The notes beneath the pieces are model-generated. The model was given only the letters and a program-made list of their open reading frames with translations. It ran no database searches and was not told where the DNA came from. A stretch of 64,000 bases of DNA. Origin: Arenimonas sp. (GTDB lineage Bacteria > Pseudomonadota > Alphaproteobacteria > Rhizobiales > Rhizobiaceae). The DNA lies in the NCBI GenBank assembly GCA_019459145.1, contig JAIBEK010000028.1, positions 1 through 64,000 of the forward strand, written 5' to 3'. Shown piece after piece: positions 35,448 through 43,126 of this stretch. The position numbers and the translations under genes were made by a program. Every line of letters begins with the position of its first letter. The first letter of the stretch is position 1.

Positions 35448-36536
35448 TCAGAGTGCCGGTTGGGCGGTCGATGCGACCGCCCGGTGCGCCGTGCGAAAGG
35501 CGGTCGGGCTCGACGCTGTCACGCGCAGGAATTCCCGGTTGAAATTCGACTTGGTCATGAAGCCCGCCTCGAAGACGATGCGGGTCACGGGCATGTCTGT
35601 TTCCGCCAGAAGCCGGCAGGCCTCGGCCACCCGGAAATTGTTGACATAGTGCGAGACACTCATGCCGTGTACGCGGTTGACTGCCTGCGAGACGGTGCGC
35701 GCCGGCAGGCCCAGGCGCCGCGCCAACTTGCCAAGATTGAGGCCGGTATCGCCGTAGAGCCGGCGCTCGGCCATCAGCCGGTCGAGACTTGCCGCCACCG
35801 CCTCGTGCTCGCCGGACATGGGCGGAGACAGCGCCGGACGCGAGACCAAAGGGGCGCCGGGGCTGCACAGTTCGCCACCATCGCCATCCGTCTCCCCGTC
35901 TCCCTCCTCGGCGCCGGCCACCACGGCGGCAATGCCGAGCAGCAGCAGGATGACGGTGGTGGCGGCCGAGACTATCAGCGCCGAATGGCGTCCCTCGCCC
36001 CACAGCAGATCGAGGCTGACCGCTATATCGGTGAAAGCCGATGCGACGAGCGTGAGAGCCGAAAGCAGCAGCGAGCGGTGGGAGCGCAGCGTACCGTCGA
36101 GACGCGCGGCGACCAGACCGTCCGGCCCGAGGCGGGCCAGCCAGAGCAGCCGTAATCCATAGGCCAGGAATTCGGCGATGATCAGAAGGTCGATCGGATC
36201 GCGCCAGACCAAATGCAGGAGGACGAGCGCGGCAGTCGGCAGAAGATGCGGCCAGTCGGCCAGCGACAGACCGGCCCCATCTTCGCGGGCGAGGTCGCGA
36301 AAGGCGAGATAGGTGAACGGCGGGATGGCGGTTGCCAGCAGCGACAAAAGCGGCAGGACCGCCGCCATGCCATAGCCCCAGCGCAGGCCGACCAACGTCG
36401 TCTGAACCGCATAGAGCGCAATCAGCAAAACGAAAAGGTGGTTGCGCGCCAGGCTCTCGCGCCCCTGCAGCAGGAGACGCACGAGAAAGGCTGCGAGAAA
36501 CAGCGAGACGGCGAAGGACAGCGGAATGAAGATCAT
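35448..36536 (-). CDS. Membrane-bound AraC-family transcriptional regulator
   Basis: The product is 362 residues. The first ~230 contain six or seven membrane helices (IFIPLSFAVSLFLAAFLVRLLL; AALVLLHLVWRDPIDLLIIAEFLAYGL; ALIVSAATTVILLLLGIAAVV). The last ~110 residues are an AraC DNA-binding domain (NLGKLARRLGLPARTVSQAVNRVHG; ITRIVFEAGFMTKSNFNREF-like helix 2). Such membrane-anchored AraC proteins regulate unknown neighbours, possibly the divergent gene at 36688. The ATG at 36536 begins the first helix; a much longer upstream open frame runs antisense through the next gene and is not believed. Confidence 0.85.
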   Translation of the reverse strand: MIFIPLSFAVSLFLAAFLVRLLLQGRESLARNHLFVLLIALYAVQTTLVGLRWGYGMAAVLPLLSLLATAIPPFTYLAFRDLAREDGAGLSLADWPHLLPTAALVLLHLVWRDPIDLLIIAEFLAYGLRLLWLARLGPDGLVAARLDGTLRSHRSLLLSALTLVASAFTDIAVSLDLLWGEGRHSALIVSAATTVILLLLGIAAVVAGAEEGDGETDGDGGELCSPGAPLVSRPALSPPMSGEHEAVAASLDRLMAERRLYGDTGLNLGKLARRLGLPARTVSQAVNRVHGMSVSHYVNNFRVAEACRLLAETDMPVTRIVFEAGFMTKSNFNREFLRVTASSPTAFRTAHRAVASTAQPAL

Positions 36537-36687
36537 GGGCGGATTTTTCAGCCAAGGGAATGGTGAGAGCTTTGCGCCACCATGACCGCAAGCGCGTTCG
36601 AGGTCGACCTGAAACGCGATCAAGGTCGCGGGATCCGGCAACCTCATGCTCGATGGGTCATCGTCACCCCGACCCGGAGCAGTCACC

Positions 36688-37425
36688 ATGAGAACCCGCA
36701 ATATCCTTCTTTCCATCGCCGGCACCGTTCTGGCGCTCGGCTTACTCGACGCCGCCGTCGCCTTCATCGCCACCCGCGACAGCGTGGCGGGGCCGCTCGA
36801 CCTCAGCCATGTCGCCAGGATTCGGGTCGAAGGGGCGGCGAGCGACATCGTCATCACCGCCCGGGCGGACGCAGCCCTGGTCGCGGAGATGAAGGGCGAG
36901 CGGCGCGGCTGGGGTGCAGTATGGCATTCCGGATGGTTCTCCGGCGGCTGCCCGGCCCAGGGCAGCATGCGCATCGACGGCGACACGCTCATCGTCGATG
37001 TCGGCCGCGCCGCGCGCTTGTTCGACTGGTCGGACTGCATGATGGAGTTCTCCGCCAATCTCAAGCCCGAGGCCGCCGTCGTCATCGAACAGAAGGCGGC
37101 GCGCGCAAGGCTCACCGGCGACTTCTCGGTGGTCGACATTCGCAGCGATGCCGGCGACCTGTCTTTCGAGGGGCATGCAACAGAGGTCTCGATCTCGGGC
37201 GCGGCCCTTCGCGCCCGGCTCGTCTATGACCGGGTGATGCAGGACGAGACCATCGCCATCGCCGGCCGGATGCTCGACGCCTCGGTCAAGTTCCTCGTGC
37301 CGACGCCGATCAGCTATCTCATCGATGCGGTCGCCTCCTATGTCGACAGCGCGCTGCCCAACACGCCGGGCGCCAAGCCGGCGATCACCATTCGCGGCGA
37401 GATGGTGCGCACTCGGATCGAGTGA
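36688..37425 (+). CDS. Exported hypothetical protein (DUF4097-like beta-strand repeats)
   Basis: The 245-residue protein has an N-terminal signal/anchor (NILLSIAGTVLALGLLDAAVAFI). It is followed by beta-rich sequence with the repeating pattern of adhesin-like DUF4097/DUF2807 domains (HVARIRVEGAASDIVITARADAALVAEMKGE; GDTLIVDVGRAA; DFSVVDIRSDAGDLSFEGHATEVSISG). It is probably periplasmic. GGAG precedes the ATG at 36688. It is divergent from the membrane AraC regulator, which may control it. The family match is tentative. Confidence 0.65.
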   Translation: MRTRNILLSIAGTVLALGLLDAAVAFIATRDSVAGPLDLSHVARIRVEGAASDIVITARADAALVAEMKGERRGWGAVWHSGWFSGGCPAQGSMRIDGDTLIVDVGRAARLFDWSDCMMEFSANLKPEAAVVIEQKAARARLTGDFSVVDIRSDAGDLSFEGHATEVSISGAALRARLVYDRVMQDETIAIAGRMLDASVKFLVPTPISYLIDAVASYVDSALPNTPGAKPAITIRGEMVRTRIE

Positions 37426-37636
37426 GACGTGGACGCACCGGGACAGGCCGTCGAAGGGCCGGTCGGCCGCAGGTCCCGCTGCGGCTGCGCGCCTCCGTCC
37501 CGCCCGGATCGCGACGATCCGGGCCGCGCCACACTGAAGCCGGGTTTGGTGTATCCACTGAAGTGACGGGACGCACAACCTTTGCGGCAAGGCACCGAGC
37601 GAACGCAGGGCGGCCGCGAAAACAGGAGGAGCGAAG

Positions 37637-38026
37637 ATGAGCTACACGATCGACAGGACGTTCGAGGGCACGGATTTCGACAGCGTTGTCGAAAGGACCC
37701 GCGCGGCCCTTTCCGCCAACGGTTTCGGCGTGTTGACCGAGATCGACGTCAAGGCGACGCTGAAGAAGAAGATCGACCAGGACATCGACGACTACCTGAT
37801 CCTCGGCGCCTGCAACCCGAAAATGGCGCACCAGGCCATCGGCATCGAGCCGAAGGTCGGCGCCATGCTGCCCTGCAATGTCATCGTGCGCCGGACCGGC
37901 GCCCATTCCGTCATGGTCAGCGCCATCGACCCGCAGGCTTCGATGGAGGCAATTCCCAACGACAGGCTGAAATCGGTGGCGGGCGAGGTGCGCGACATGC
38001 TCGAAAAGGCCGTCGCGGCGATCTGA
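37637..38026 (+). CDS. DUF302 domain-containing protein
   Basis: The product is 129 residues and cytoplasmic. It shows the DUF302 pattern: FDSVVERTRAALSANGFGVLTEIDVKATLKKK, LILGACNPKMAHQAIGIEPKVGAMLPCNVIVR and ISAIDP-like core. DUF302 proteins are small ligand-binding-like folds whose role is poorly known. AGGAGGAGCG precedes the ATG, an unusually strong site suggesting high expression. Confidence 0.88.
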   Translation: MSYTIDRTFEGTDFDSVVERTRAALSANGFGVLTEIDVKATLKKKIDQDIDDYLILGACNPKMAHQAIGIEPKVGAMLPCNVIVRRTGAHSVMVSAIDPQASMEAIPNDRLKSVAGEVRDMLEKAVAAI

Positions 38027-38055
38027 GAGAGGAGGCTACGGCCGGCCTGCGCCGC

Positions 38056-38556
38056 TCAGAGCTGCAATTCCATCATCGCCAGGTCGAGCCAGCGGCCGAA
38101 TTTCTGGCCGACCTCGCGGTGGATGCCGACGAGGCGGAAGCCGAGACGTTCGTGCAGCGCGATCGACGGCTGGTTCTCCGCCTCGATCGCGGCGATCATC
38201 ACATGCTTGTCGTTTGCCCGCGCATGGTCGATCAGCGCCTGCATCAGGAGCCTGCCGAGCCCCGCACCCCGGCAATCCTTGTCGACATAGACGGAATGCT
38301 CGACCGTGTGGCGATAGCCGTCGAAGGCGCGCCAGTCGCCATAAGAGGCATAGCCCGCCACCTTGCCGTCGCGGATCGCCACCAGAACCGGAAAGCCCCT
38401 GGCCTGGCGCTGCTCCATCCAAGCGCGGCGGTTCTCGGTATCGACCAGCACCTCGTTCCAGATCGCCGTGGTGTGCTCGACGGCGTGGTTGTAGATGTCG
38501 CGGATCGCCTCGAGATCAGTCTCGACGGCGGCGCGGATGGTGATGGAAGCTGGCAT
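38056..38556 (-). CDS. GNAT N-acetyltransferase (phosphinothricin/methionine sulfoximine type)
   Basis: The product is 166 residues. The acetyl-CoA site is EHSVYVDKDCRGAGLGRLLMQALI. The N-terminal ITIRAAVETDLEAIRDIYNHAV and the C-terminal NQPSIALHERLGFRLVGIHREVGQKFGRWLDLAMMEL place it with the PAT/MddA group that acetylates phosphinothricin, methionine sulfoximine and related amines. Actual substrate specificity is not decidable from sequence alone. It is monocistronic. Confidence 0.9.
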   Translation of the reverse strand: MPASITIRAAVETDLEAIRDIYNHAVEHTTAIWNEVLVDTENRRAWMEQRQARGFPVLVAIRDGKVAGYASYGDWRAFDGYRHTVEHSVYVDKDCRGAGLGRLLMQALIDHARANDKHVMIAAIEAENQPSIALHERLGFRLVGIHREVGQKFGRWLDLAMMELQL

Positions 38557-38692
38557 GGATTAGGTCCCGGTCTTGATTTTCGACCGCCTGCTTAGACCGC
38601 GCCGAGGGAGCCTGTAAAGCGGCGGAACGGATGCGCGCCGGAGCCTTGCCGGCCCCTGCCCGCCTTTGCCGGTCCTTGCCGATCCTTGGCCG

Positions 38693-39346
38693 TCAGTGGC
38701 CGATGGCGGTGACGACGGCCGAATAGTGGACGGCCGCCGCGGTGACGACGAAACCGTGCCAGATGGCGTTCTGGAAGCGCAGGCGTTCCCATACATGGAA
38801 GATCACGCCGGCCGAATAGATGCAGCCGCCGATGATGATCAGAAGCAGGGTAATGCTCGGCAGGGTCTGCGAGATCGGCCCGAGCGCCATGGCCCCGCTC
38901 CAGCCCATGGCGAGATAGAGCAGGATGGCGAGGCGGTCATAACGGCCGGGATAGCGGCATTTCAGATAGATGCCGACAAAGGCGGTCGCCCAGATACCGA
39001 CCAGCAGCGACAGAATGACCCAGTCATGCGCGCCCTTGACCAGGAAGGGCGTATAGGTGGCGGCGATCAGCACGAAGATCGCCGAATGGTCGAAGCGGCG
39101 CAGAATCCACTTGGTGCGCGAATGCGGCCACATATTATAGGTGAACGACACGGCGAGCGCGATGACGAGGCCGAGGCCATAGATCCAGGCGGCGGCCATT
39201 TCGGCATAGCTCGTCCACACCGTGGCGTAGAAGATCAGGGCGGTGGCGCCGATCAGCGCGAAGACGACGCCGATGCCGTGGACGATACCATCGGCCACCA
39301 GTTCGTGGAAATCGTAAGTTCGTCCGAAGCGGAACTGGTCGGTCAT
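38693..39346 (-). CDS. Hemolysin III family (PAQR-like, TrhA) membrane protein
   Basis: The product is 217 residues with seven membrane helices. It shows the family's metal-site residues: Ser/His/Asp in LRRFDHSAIFVLIAATYTPF and the C-terminal HxxxH in IFHVWERLRFQNAIWHGFVVTAAAVHY. PAQR-family homologues maintain membrane fluidity or energy in E. coli; haemolysis is a historical label. ATG 39346 gives MTDQFRFGRTYDFHELVADGIVHG, like homologues; upstream in-frame starts exist. Confidence 0.88.
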   Translation of the reverse strand: MTDQFRFGRTYDFHELVADGIVHGIGVVFALIGATALIFYATVWTSYAEMAAAWIYGLGLVIALAVSFTYNMWPHSRTKWILRRFDHSAIFVLIAATYTPFLVKGAHDWVILSLLVGIWATAFVGIYLKCRYPGRYDRLAILLYLAMGWSGAMALGPISQTLPSITLLLIIIGGCIYSAGVIFHVWERLRFQNAIWHGFVVTAAAVHYSAVVTAIGH

Positions 39347-39561
39347 GGCGGTCGCAAACCCTTGGAAGAAGATCGTTTCGGCGATCATCCACATCATGTG
39401 CAAATTTGCCGTTACCTTCAAGGGTCGCGGTGGCGATTATAGGGCGGCGGCAGCCCGCGTGCCTGCCTTGCGCGGTCGTCTTGCACGCCGGGCGGCCTTC
39501 ACCTAGCATCGCGCCATTGCCGGCCAATCCTTTTCTTCGTCTACCCCAGGGAAATTCACCG

Positions 39562-39945
39562 ATGCGCTTTACCGTCCTTGCCACCTTCTCCGCGCTGGTC
39601 GCCTATGTCTGGTTCCTGCTGAAGGTCGCCCGAGCCCGGCAGCAATTCGGCGTCGAGGCGCCGAAGACCACCGGCAATGCCGATTTCGAGCGGATTTTTC
39701 GCGTGCAACAGAACACGGTGGAACAACTGGTGCTGTTCCTGCCCTCGCTCTGGCTGTTCGGATTTTACGTCTCCGACGCCATCGCCGGCCTGCTCGGCCT
39801 CGGCTGGACGGCATCCCGCGTGCTCTACGCCTCGGAATATTACGCCGACGCCAAGAAACGCGGGCCGGGCGCCGCGCTGACGTTTCTCATCGGCATCGTG
39901 CTGCTGGTGGGCGGCACGATCGGGGCGTTGTTGAAGATGGGGTGA
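39562..39945 (+). CDS. MAPEG family membrane protein
   Basis: The product is 127 residues with four hydrophobic helices. It carries the MAPEG signature FERIFRVQQNTVEQLVLFLPSLWLFGF, where E-R-x-x-R-x-x-x-N-x-x-E marks the glutathione-linked region. Bacterial MAPEG proteins may act as membrane glutathione transferases or peroxidases. Cellular substrate unknown. CAGGGA precedes the ATG. Confidence 0.9.
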   Translation: MRFTVLATFSALVAYVWFLLKVARARQQFGVEAPKTTGNADFERIFRVQQNTVEQLVLFLPSLWLFGFYVSDAIAGLLGLGWTASRVLYASEYYADAKKRGPGAALTFLIGIVLLVGGTIGALLKMG

Positions 39946-39996
39946 GCGGGGGGCGAGACCTTTGCAGGCATTTGGGACGCCATCGAAGACAATGCG

Positions 39997-40227
39997 GTGG
40001 AAGCCGAGAACATGAAGCTTCGCGCCTCCCTGATGATGGCCCTGGACCGGCAAATCCGAACCAAGGGCTGGACTGAGGCCCAAGCCGCGCGCCGGCTCGG
40101 CGTGACCCGGCCGCGCATTTCCGACCTCTTGCGCGGCAAGATCACCCTGTTTTCCATCGACACGCTCGTCGGCATGCTGACGGAGGCGGGGTTGCGCGTG
40201 GAGATGCGGGTTGGGGAGATGGCCTGA
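39997..40227 (+). CDS. XRE-family HTH protein, orphan antitoxin-like, possibly 5'-truncated
   Basis: The product is 76 residues with a Cro/XRE-type helix-turn-helix (LDRQIRTKGWTEAQAARRLGVTRPRISDLLRGKITLFSIDTLVGMLTEAG) close to HigA-type antitoxins. In-frame codons continue upstream to the MAPEG stop and encode what looks like the usual N-terminal stretch (TFAGIWDAIEDNAVEAENMK) without any start codon. The 5' end may therefore be lost; the GTG at 39997 or ATG at 40012 may be used now. The RelE-type toxin expected upstream is absent. It precedes the RelA/SpoT-domain gene by 152 bp; any link is inference. Confidence 0.65.
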   Translation: MEAENMKLRASLMMALDRQIRTKGWTEAQAARRLGVTRPRISDLLRGKITLFSIDTLVGMLTEAGLRVEMRVGEMA

Positions 40228-40379
40228 GGGAGGGGAGAGCCGTTTCTGGCCACTATCGGCCCTTAACGGTCATTCGCCTGATAGCAAAAAAACAGGTAAA
40301 CTCGGATTTCGCATTGAATAATCGCTTGAGAATGATCTAAGGTTGCAAGAGCTTTTCACTTGGCGTCTGCGAGACTGAA

Positions 40380-41933
40380 ATGCCGAACTATATCTATAGT
40401 ATTCCGATTGCGACTGAAACCGTTGTTAAATTTCTTCGCGAAGAGAAAGATCGTTACATTAATGACTATAAGGAAATACGACAAATTGTCGTAGATAACT
40501 TGGGAAAAAATAGCTATTATAAAGTCTATGGCCGGGAGGATCGTCAGCCTGGAGAGTATTTGAAAGCCGCAAGAAAGATAAAGTTAAAATTTGACAAACA
40601 TCACAGGGACACAAATCTTATGGAGGGGTCGATCTGGACTACTCCAGATGTCGTAGGATTCACAATTGTCGTACTCTTTCCATCGGACATATCCGAGATT
40701 TGCGCAGTTATAGACCGCTTAATTGATTCTAAAAAAATAAAGGCTGCACCTCTCTCTCGTGAAAGTACTACTATTGAATTCGGAAGCCCCATATCGACCA
40801 TATACGGCCGAAGGATCACAAAGGGAGGTTATTTTGCGTGCCATTACAATATCGTTACCGGGGGAATTGTTGACTATAGAAAGCCAATTATCGAGATACA
40901 GATAAAAACAGTCCTGCACGATGCGTGGGGTTTGAAGACTCATGATTTGACCTACAAATCCACCGGTAGGTCGAATAAAGATTTGGTTCGAAACTTCAAT
41001 TTGCTTGGGGATTCCTTGGCAAATATGGACATGCAGACGGACATTCTTCGAAAAGGGATAACAAAAAACAGCTCGATTCTGATAGCGAAAGAAGATAATA
41101 TATCGCGTAATCAGCTAGAACATGAAATTGAATTGCTAAAAATTGAAGATGAGCCTTACAAAGGTATTTATGATTCAGTTAAGGCGATCAATAATAAATC
41201 ACGTCGGGAGGAAATAGAGTCTATTGAGAGCAAGATATGGGATTGCGGAACTTCTCGAATTCGGCTCGTTGCTAGATTATATTTCTATTTGGCTTTGAAA
41301 TGCTCTATCGAAAAAACATACTCTCACGCCTTAGACGTCTTTTCCATATGGCTAGAGCATGAGAAGTCGCCTCTTGGCCGTGCTGTCGCACATCACATTG
41401 TTGCCCTCGCAGCCTTGAATCGAAGGCAATTTGGGCCAGCTATCGAATCTGCTGAATCCGCACTTGAGCTATTGGATTCGCTTGACACCACCGATTTCTC
41501 ACCGAGCGAGCATGCCACTTATACGGATCGCTTATCGAGGGTCTTAAATCTGCTAGCGTACTGTCACGCAAGTTTGATTGGGTCCCATGAGGGTGACTAC
41601 CGCGACTCTAGAACAGCAGCACAAATTTACATTGAAACGCTAGTGGCTCAGCAGGCGAAGATCGGGGCGCTCTCGCAAGGAATTTTTAGTCCAGCCGAAG
41701 AGATCGAAGCGGTTTTGATAGCCGATAACGGATGGGATAGCTATTGCCACCTGGACACTGAAATGTACGTCAGAAGCCAGCTTGCCGATGACGAATATCA
41801 GCTCCAATCGATCCGCAACCGCGTTGAAAAGATATATGAAGAAAGAGAGGGCTTTCCTCACTTGGTACTGCTACACCGAGATTTTATTGACTACGTAATA
41901 CGGTCGCGGCTTAATGAAGTAGAACAGATTTGA
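40380..41933 (+). CDS. RelA/SpoT-synthetase-domain protein with unassigned helical C-terminal half (toxSAS/defence candidate)
   Basis: The product is 517 residues. Residues about 50-240 match the (p)ppGpp-synthetase fold: basic KIKLKFDK (66-73), Mg-binding Asp in TPDVVGFTIVVLFPSD (D90), GGYFACHY (Y151, H155) matching the GYxSxH motif, and IEIQIKTVLHDAWGLKTHDLTYK (E172) matching the EIQIRT...W...H motif. The catalytic residues look intact. No HD hydrolase, TGS or ACT domain is present. The C-terminal ~250 residues are helical, TPR-like in rhythm (AVAHHIVALAALNRRQFGPAIESAESALELLD). It may make alarmones or, like toxSAS toxins, modify tRNA or nucleotides, with the C-terminal half restraining it. 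Base composition and codons (AAA, ATA, TTA) are far more AT-rich than the neighbours, pointing to recent transfer. Confidence 0.8.
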   Translation: MPNYIYSIPIATETVVKFLREEKDRYINDYKEIRQIVVDNLGKNSYYKVYGREDRQPGEYLKAARKIKLKFDKHHRDTNLMEGSIWTTPDVVGFTIVVLFPSDISEICAVIDRLIDSKKIKAAPLSRESTTIEFGSPISTIYGRRITKGGYFACHYNIVTGGIVDYRKPIIEIQIKTVLHDAWGLKTHDLTYKSTGRSNKDLVRNFNLLGDSLANMDMQTDILRKGITKNSSILIAKEDNISRNQLEHEIELLKIEDEPYKGIYDSVKAINNKSRREEIESIESKIWDCGTSRIRLVARLYFYLALKCSIEKTYSHALDVFSIWLEHEKSPLGRAVAHHIVALAALNRRQFGPAIESAESALELLDSLDTTDFSPSEHATYTDRLSRVLNLLAYCHASLIGSHEGDYRDSRTAAQIYIETLVAQQAKIGALSQGIFSPAEEIEAVLIADNGWDSYCHLDTEMYVRSQLADDEYQLQSIRNRVEKIYEEREGFPHLVLLHRDFIDYVIRSRLNEVEQI

Positions 41934-42032
41934 GGTCGAGCATACAATGTCTCAATAACCGCAATTGGCGCAAACCGGCCTTTGCCATTCTCTCCTCATC
42001 CTACTGCCGACACACAATGCGTTCCTCCCTGC

Positions 42033-42323
42033 CTATACGAACAGCCCCTGCCAATCCTGCCGGCCGTGAAGGACGCGGACGATCAGAATGTCACCGTCGT
42101 GAAGGAGATAGGCGATCAGGTGCGCGTGATAGGGATGGAGCCGCATGGGCGGGTTCAATTCGCGGCGTTCGCGCGCCATCAGCGGATTTTCCGCAAGCAG
42201 TTCAAAACTGTCGAACAACTCATCGACATATCGTTCGGACTGCGCCACGCCGAACTGCTGCGCACCGAGAACATAGATCTCGATGATGTCGCGATCGGCC
42301 TCGACGGTCGTGCGGTAGGTCAT
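42033..42323 (-). CDS. parE: ParE/RelE-family toxin
   Basis: The product is 96 residues with the ParE fold pattern: VEADRDIIEIYVLGAQQFGVAQSERYVDELFDSFELLAENPLMARERRELNPPMRLHPYHAHLIAYLLHDGDILIVRVLHGRQDW. ParE toxins usually poison DNA gyrase. The start overlaps the ParD stop by four bases (ATGA), as in most parDE operons where antitoxin comes first. It converges on the RelA/SpoT-domain gene across a 99-bp gap. Confidence 0.92.
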   Translation of the reverse strand: MTYRTTVEADRDIIEIYVLGAQQFGVAQSERYVDELFDSFELLAENPLMARERRELNPPMRLHPYHAHLIAYLLHDGDILIVRVLHGRQDWQGLFV

Positions 42324-42568
42324 CGCCGGGTGACGGCAAGCCGTTCGCGGGCGGCTTGAAGAATATCGTCCTTCGAGCGCTCGCTGACGCCGCTGTCGAG
42401 GCCCTCGGTGACAAGGCCTTGCAGTTGCGCCAGCGCGTCGGCGCGTTCCTGGTCGCGCCGGATCAGGGCACGCACATAGTCGCTGGCATTGCTGTAGCGC
42501 CCCGTCCGGGTTTGGGCGTCCACCCATTCCTTCATCGGATCGGGCAGGGAAACATTCATCGTCGCCAT
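42320..42568 (-). CDS. parD: ParD-family antitoxin
   Basis: The product is 82 residues. The N-terminal ribbon-helix-helix (MNVSLPDPMKEWVDAQTRTGRYSNASDYVRALIRRDQE) binds DNA and the C-terminal helix (DGxSERSKDDILQAARERLA-type) wraps the toxin. It should autorepress through the palindrome at 42602-42620. GAGGTGACC precedes the ATG at 42568. Confidence 0.93.
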   Translation of the reverse strand: MATMNVSLPDPMKEWVDAQTRTGRYSNASDYVRALIRRDQERADALAQLQGLVTEGLDSGVSERSKDDILQAARERLAVTRR

Positions 42569-42594
42569 ATCGGTCACCTCGTCGGGATGAAAAT

Positions 42595-42624
42595 GGCATA
42601 ATTTGGCAAAGTTTGCCAAAGCAA
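42595..42624 (-). promoter_or_regulatory. parDE promoter with perfect operator palindrome
   Basis: On the minus strand, -35 TTGCTT (42624-42619) and -10 TATGCC (42600-42595) are 18 bp apart. The spacer is filled by the perfect 19-bp palindrome TTTGGCAAAgTTTGCCAAA (42602-42620). An operator between -35 and -10, 34 bp from the parD start, is the classic layout for autorepression by a ParD dimer. Confidence 0.8.
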
Positions 42625-42727
42625 TTTGACGGCAGCCCTCAGGCCTTGCCTAGCCAGTCACCATGCAAGCTGCGCTCGCAGGCTCAACCGGCTTGCAGAC
42701 CTCGGCGACGCATGCCTAACTGAGAGC

Positions 42728-43015
42728 ATGACAAACGAAGCGAAAACTGTTCCTGGCGGAGCCGAAATACACCTTGAGCCGCACGAGGCTTTGGTCCTGT
42801 TCGAGCTTCTTTCACGATGGAGCGAACCGGATCAAGCCCGCGCGCCAAGCGCAACGTGTTTCGAAAGCACCGCCGAATGTGCCGTTCTCCACTTGTTGCT
42901 CGGTCATCTGGAAAAGCAGCTGGCTGCCCCGTTCTCTCCAGACTACAGGAGGCTTCTTGAACAGGCGCGAAGCCGGCTTGAGGATGCGTGGGATCACCCG
43001 ACGCTCGGTGGATGA
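42728..43015 (+). CDS. Conserved hypothetical protein (95 aa)
   Basis: The 95-residue soluble, acidic protein contains IHLEPHEALVLFELLSRWSE and ECAVLHLLLGHLEKQLAAPFSPDYRRLLEQARSRLED. This helical arrangement is seen in small hypothetical proteins of rhizobia and Burkholderia that I cannot name. It is divergent from parDE. The ribosome-binding site (CTGAGAG) is weak, but the length and helical pattern support a gene. Confidence 0.6.
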   Translation: MTNEAKTVPGGAEIHLEPHEALVLFELLSRWSEPDQARAPSATCFESTAECAVLHLLLGHLEKQLAAPFSPDYRRLLEQARSRLEDAWDHPTLGG

Positions 43016-43069
43016 TGTCTGCTGAGGGGGTCGCTGCCCTCCGGCGCTTGTTCGCGTTCGGCACCATCC

Positions 43070-43120
43070 GCCCCTCATCCGCCTGCCGGCACCTTCTCCC
43101 CGTAAACGGGGAGAAGGGCG
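43070..43120 (+). repeat. Half RIME-type element, copy 4
   Basis: Only the left half is present: GCCCCTCATCCGCCTGCCGG plus the CTTCTCCCCgtaaacGGGGAGAAG hairpin. The second hairpin and closing arm are missing. It lies between two convergent genes and could act as a bidirectional terminator. Confidence 0.7.
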
Positions 43121-43126
43121 ATGGGG

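Noticed and set aside
36537..37139. Upstream extension of the membrane AraC regulator
   Set aside because: It would run antisense through the signal-peptide protein at 36688 and contains no domain; the ATG at 36536 begins the first membrane helix.
43070..43120. Possible CRISPR-like repeats made of the recurring GCCCCTCATCC units
   Set aside because: Copies are dispersed kilobases apart without spacers and fold as palindromes, matching RIME elements instead.
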